Source: Parabacteroides sp. PF5-9
GTDB taxonomy: Bacteria > Bacteroidota > Bacteroidia > Bacteroidales > Tannerellaceae
Reading direction: 5' to 3'
Assembly: GCF_029893105.1 (NCBI RefSeq)
Contig: NZ_JARXWG010000033.1
Coordinates: 1-41,235, forward strand
Length of the DNA: 41,235 bases
Under the pieces are notes generated by a model. The model worked only from the letters and a program-made list of their open reading frames with translations. It searched no databases and had not been told where the DNA came from. Below are positions 41,009-41,235 of the stretch, piece by piece. Position numbers and translations under genes: made by a program. Numbering within the stretch: the stretch's first letter is position 1; each line of letters opens with the position of its first letter.

Positions 41009-41235
41009 ATGAAAAAACGAATTATCTGTCTATTAGTAGTACTGTTTATAGGAATAACGACCGGATGCAGAGAAAGTACGCAATCAACAGATGATTTTAT
41101 CACTGTAGATGTAACAAAAAAATATCCTAAGAAGGAGCTAATTCTTCAGGATTTTTTGGATGTGGAATATATTCCGTTGGAAACTAAGGATGAGTTTATA
41201 ACTACTGGTTTTGTGCAAGCTATCGGTAAAGATGT
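41009..41235 (+). CDS. 6-bladed beta-propeller lipoprotein, 5' part only
   Basis: A frame opens at 41009 and continues past the window end. Its first 75 residues include a lipoprotein signal (MKKRIICLLVVLFIGITTGC) and then ITVDVTKKYPKKELILQDF with DVEYIPLETKDEFITTGFV, which aligns almost residue for residue with the preceding protein. It is therefore a tandem paralogue, probably in the same transcript. Confidence 0.85.
   Translation, partial: MKKRIICLLVVLFIGITTGCRESTQSTDDFITVDVTKKYPKKELILQDFLDVEYIPLETKDEFITTGFVQAIGKD

Overview
The window reads as a chromosomal segment of a Bacteroidales bacterium, plausibly Parabacteroides/Tannerellaceae-like, although the species cannot be fixed by eye. The evidence is: many promoters with the Bacteroidetes-type -7 box TAnnTTTG and no obvious Shine-Dalgarno sites, two DUF5686 outer-membrane proteins, tandem 6-bladed beta-propeller lipoproteins, a DUF5009 membrane acyltransferase, and a threonine operon of the thrA/apgM-like/thrC type. 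Base composition is moderately AT-rich throughout, with very AT-rich spacers.

Layout. 1-3488 (minus): the edge of an unidentified gene, a YbaK-type deacylase, Tex, and a small membrane protein. 3489-8016 (plus): a spacer with a palindrome array, a DUF5686 outer-membrane protein, a BASS-type transporter and a DUF695-like protein. 8064-16603 (minus): a Dps/ferritin-like protein, then thrC, an apgM-like predicted homoserine kinase and bifunctional thrA behind a candidate attenuator, then a Tat-exported aldo/keto reductase and a secreted CE1-type esterase. 16604-17531: a gene-free repeat cluster with a 49-bp perfect inverted repeat and a second array. 17532-25374 (plus): DUF5009 protein, a triple-repeat lipoprotein, prmA, a YtxH/holin-like/hypothetical trio, a 39-residue lipoprotein-like ORF, gapA, miaA and kdsA. 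25425-26126 (minus): a Crp/Fnr regulator. 26287-36383 (plus): a second DUF5686 protein, a third array, a PurF-like amidotransferase, a single-ORF CarA-CarB fusion and a second Crp/Fnr protein. 36588-38661: fabD (minus) divergent from tatA-tatC (plus). 38662-39763 is an AT-rich stretch without genes, followed by two tandem propeller lipoproteins, the second cut by the window end.

How the genes fit together. Most are core housekeeping. The aspartate-to-threonine pathway is complete from aspartate kinase/homoserine dehydrogenase to threonine synthase, apart from aspartate-semialdehyde dehydrogenase. The PurF-like enzyme and carbamoyl-phosphate synthase form a nucleotide/arginine precursor unit. 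TatAC would export the RR-signal aldo/keto reductase found elsewhere in the window. KdsA serves LPS core synthesis.

The unusual content is in repeats. (1) Three unrelated-sequence arrays, each of four units at exactly 22-bp period, lie 150-280 bp upstream of a plus-strand gene. (2) A family of GACAATTGAC-type repeats occurs between apgM and thrA, downstream of carAB, inside carA, and at the carA-carB junction, where the repeat is translated and joins the two enzymes into one 1483-residue ORF. (3) At several of these sites the end of the neighbouring gene is repeated as an adjacent inverted copy, giving long perfect hairpins that cover start or stop codons.
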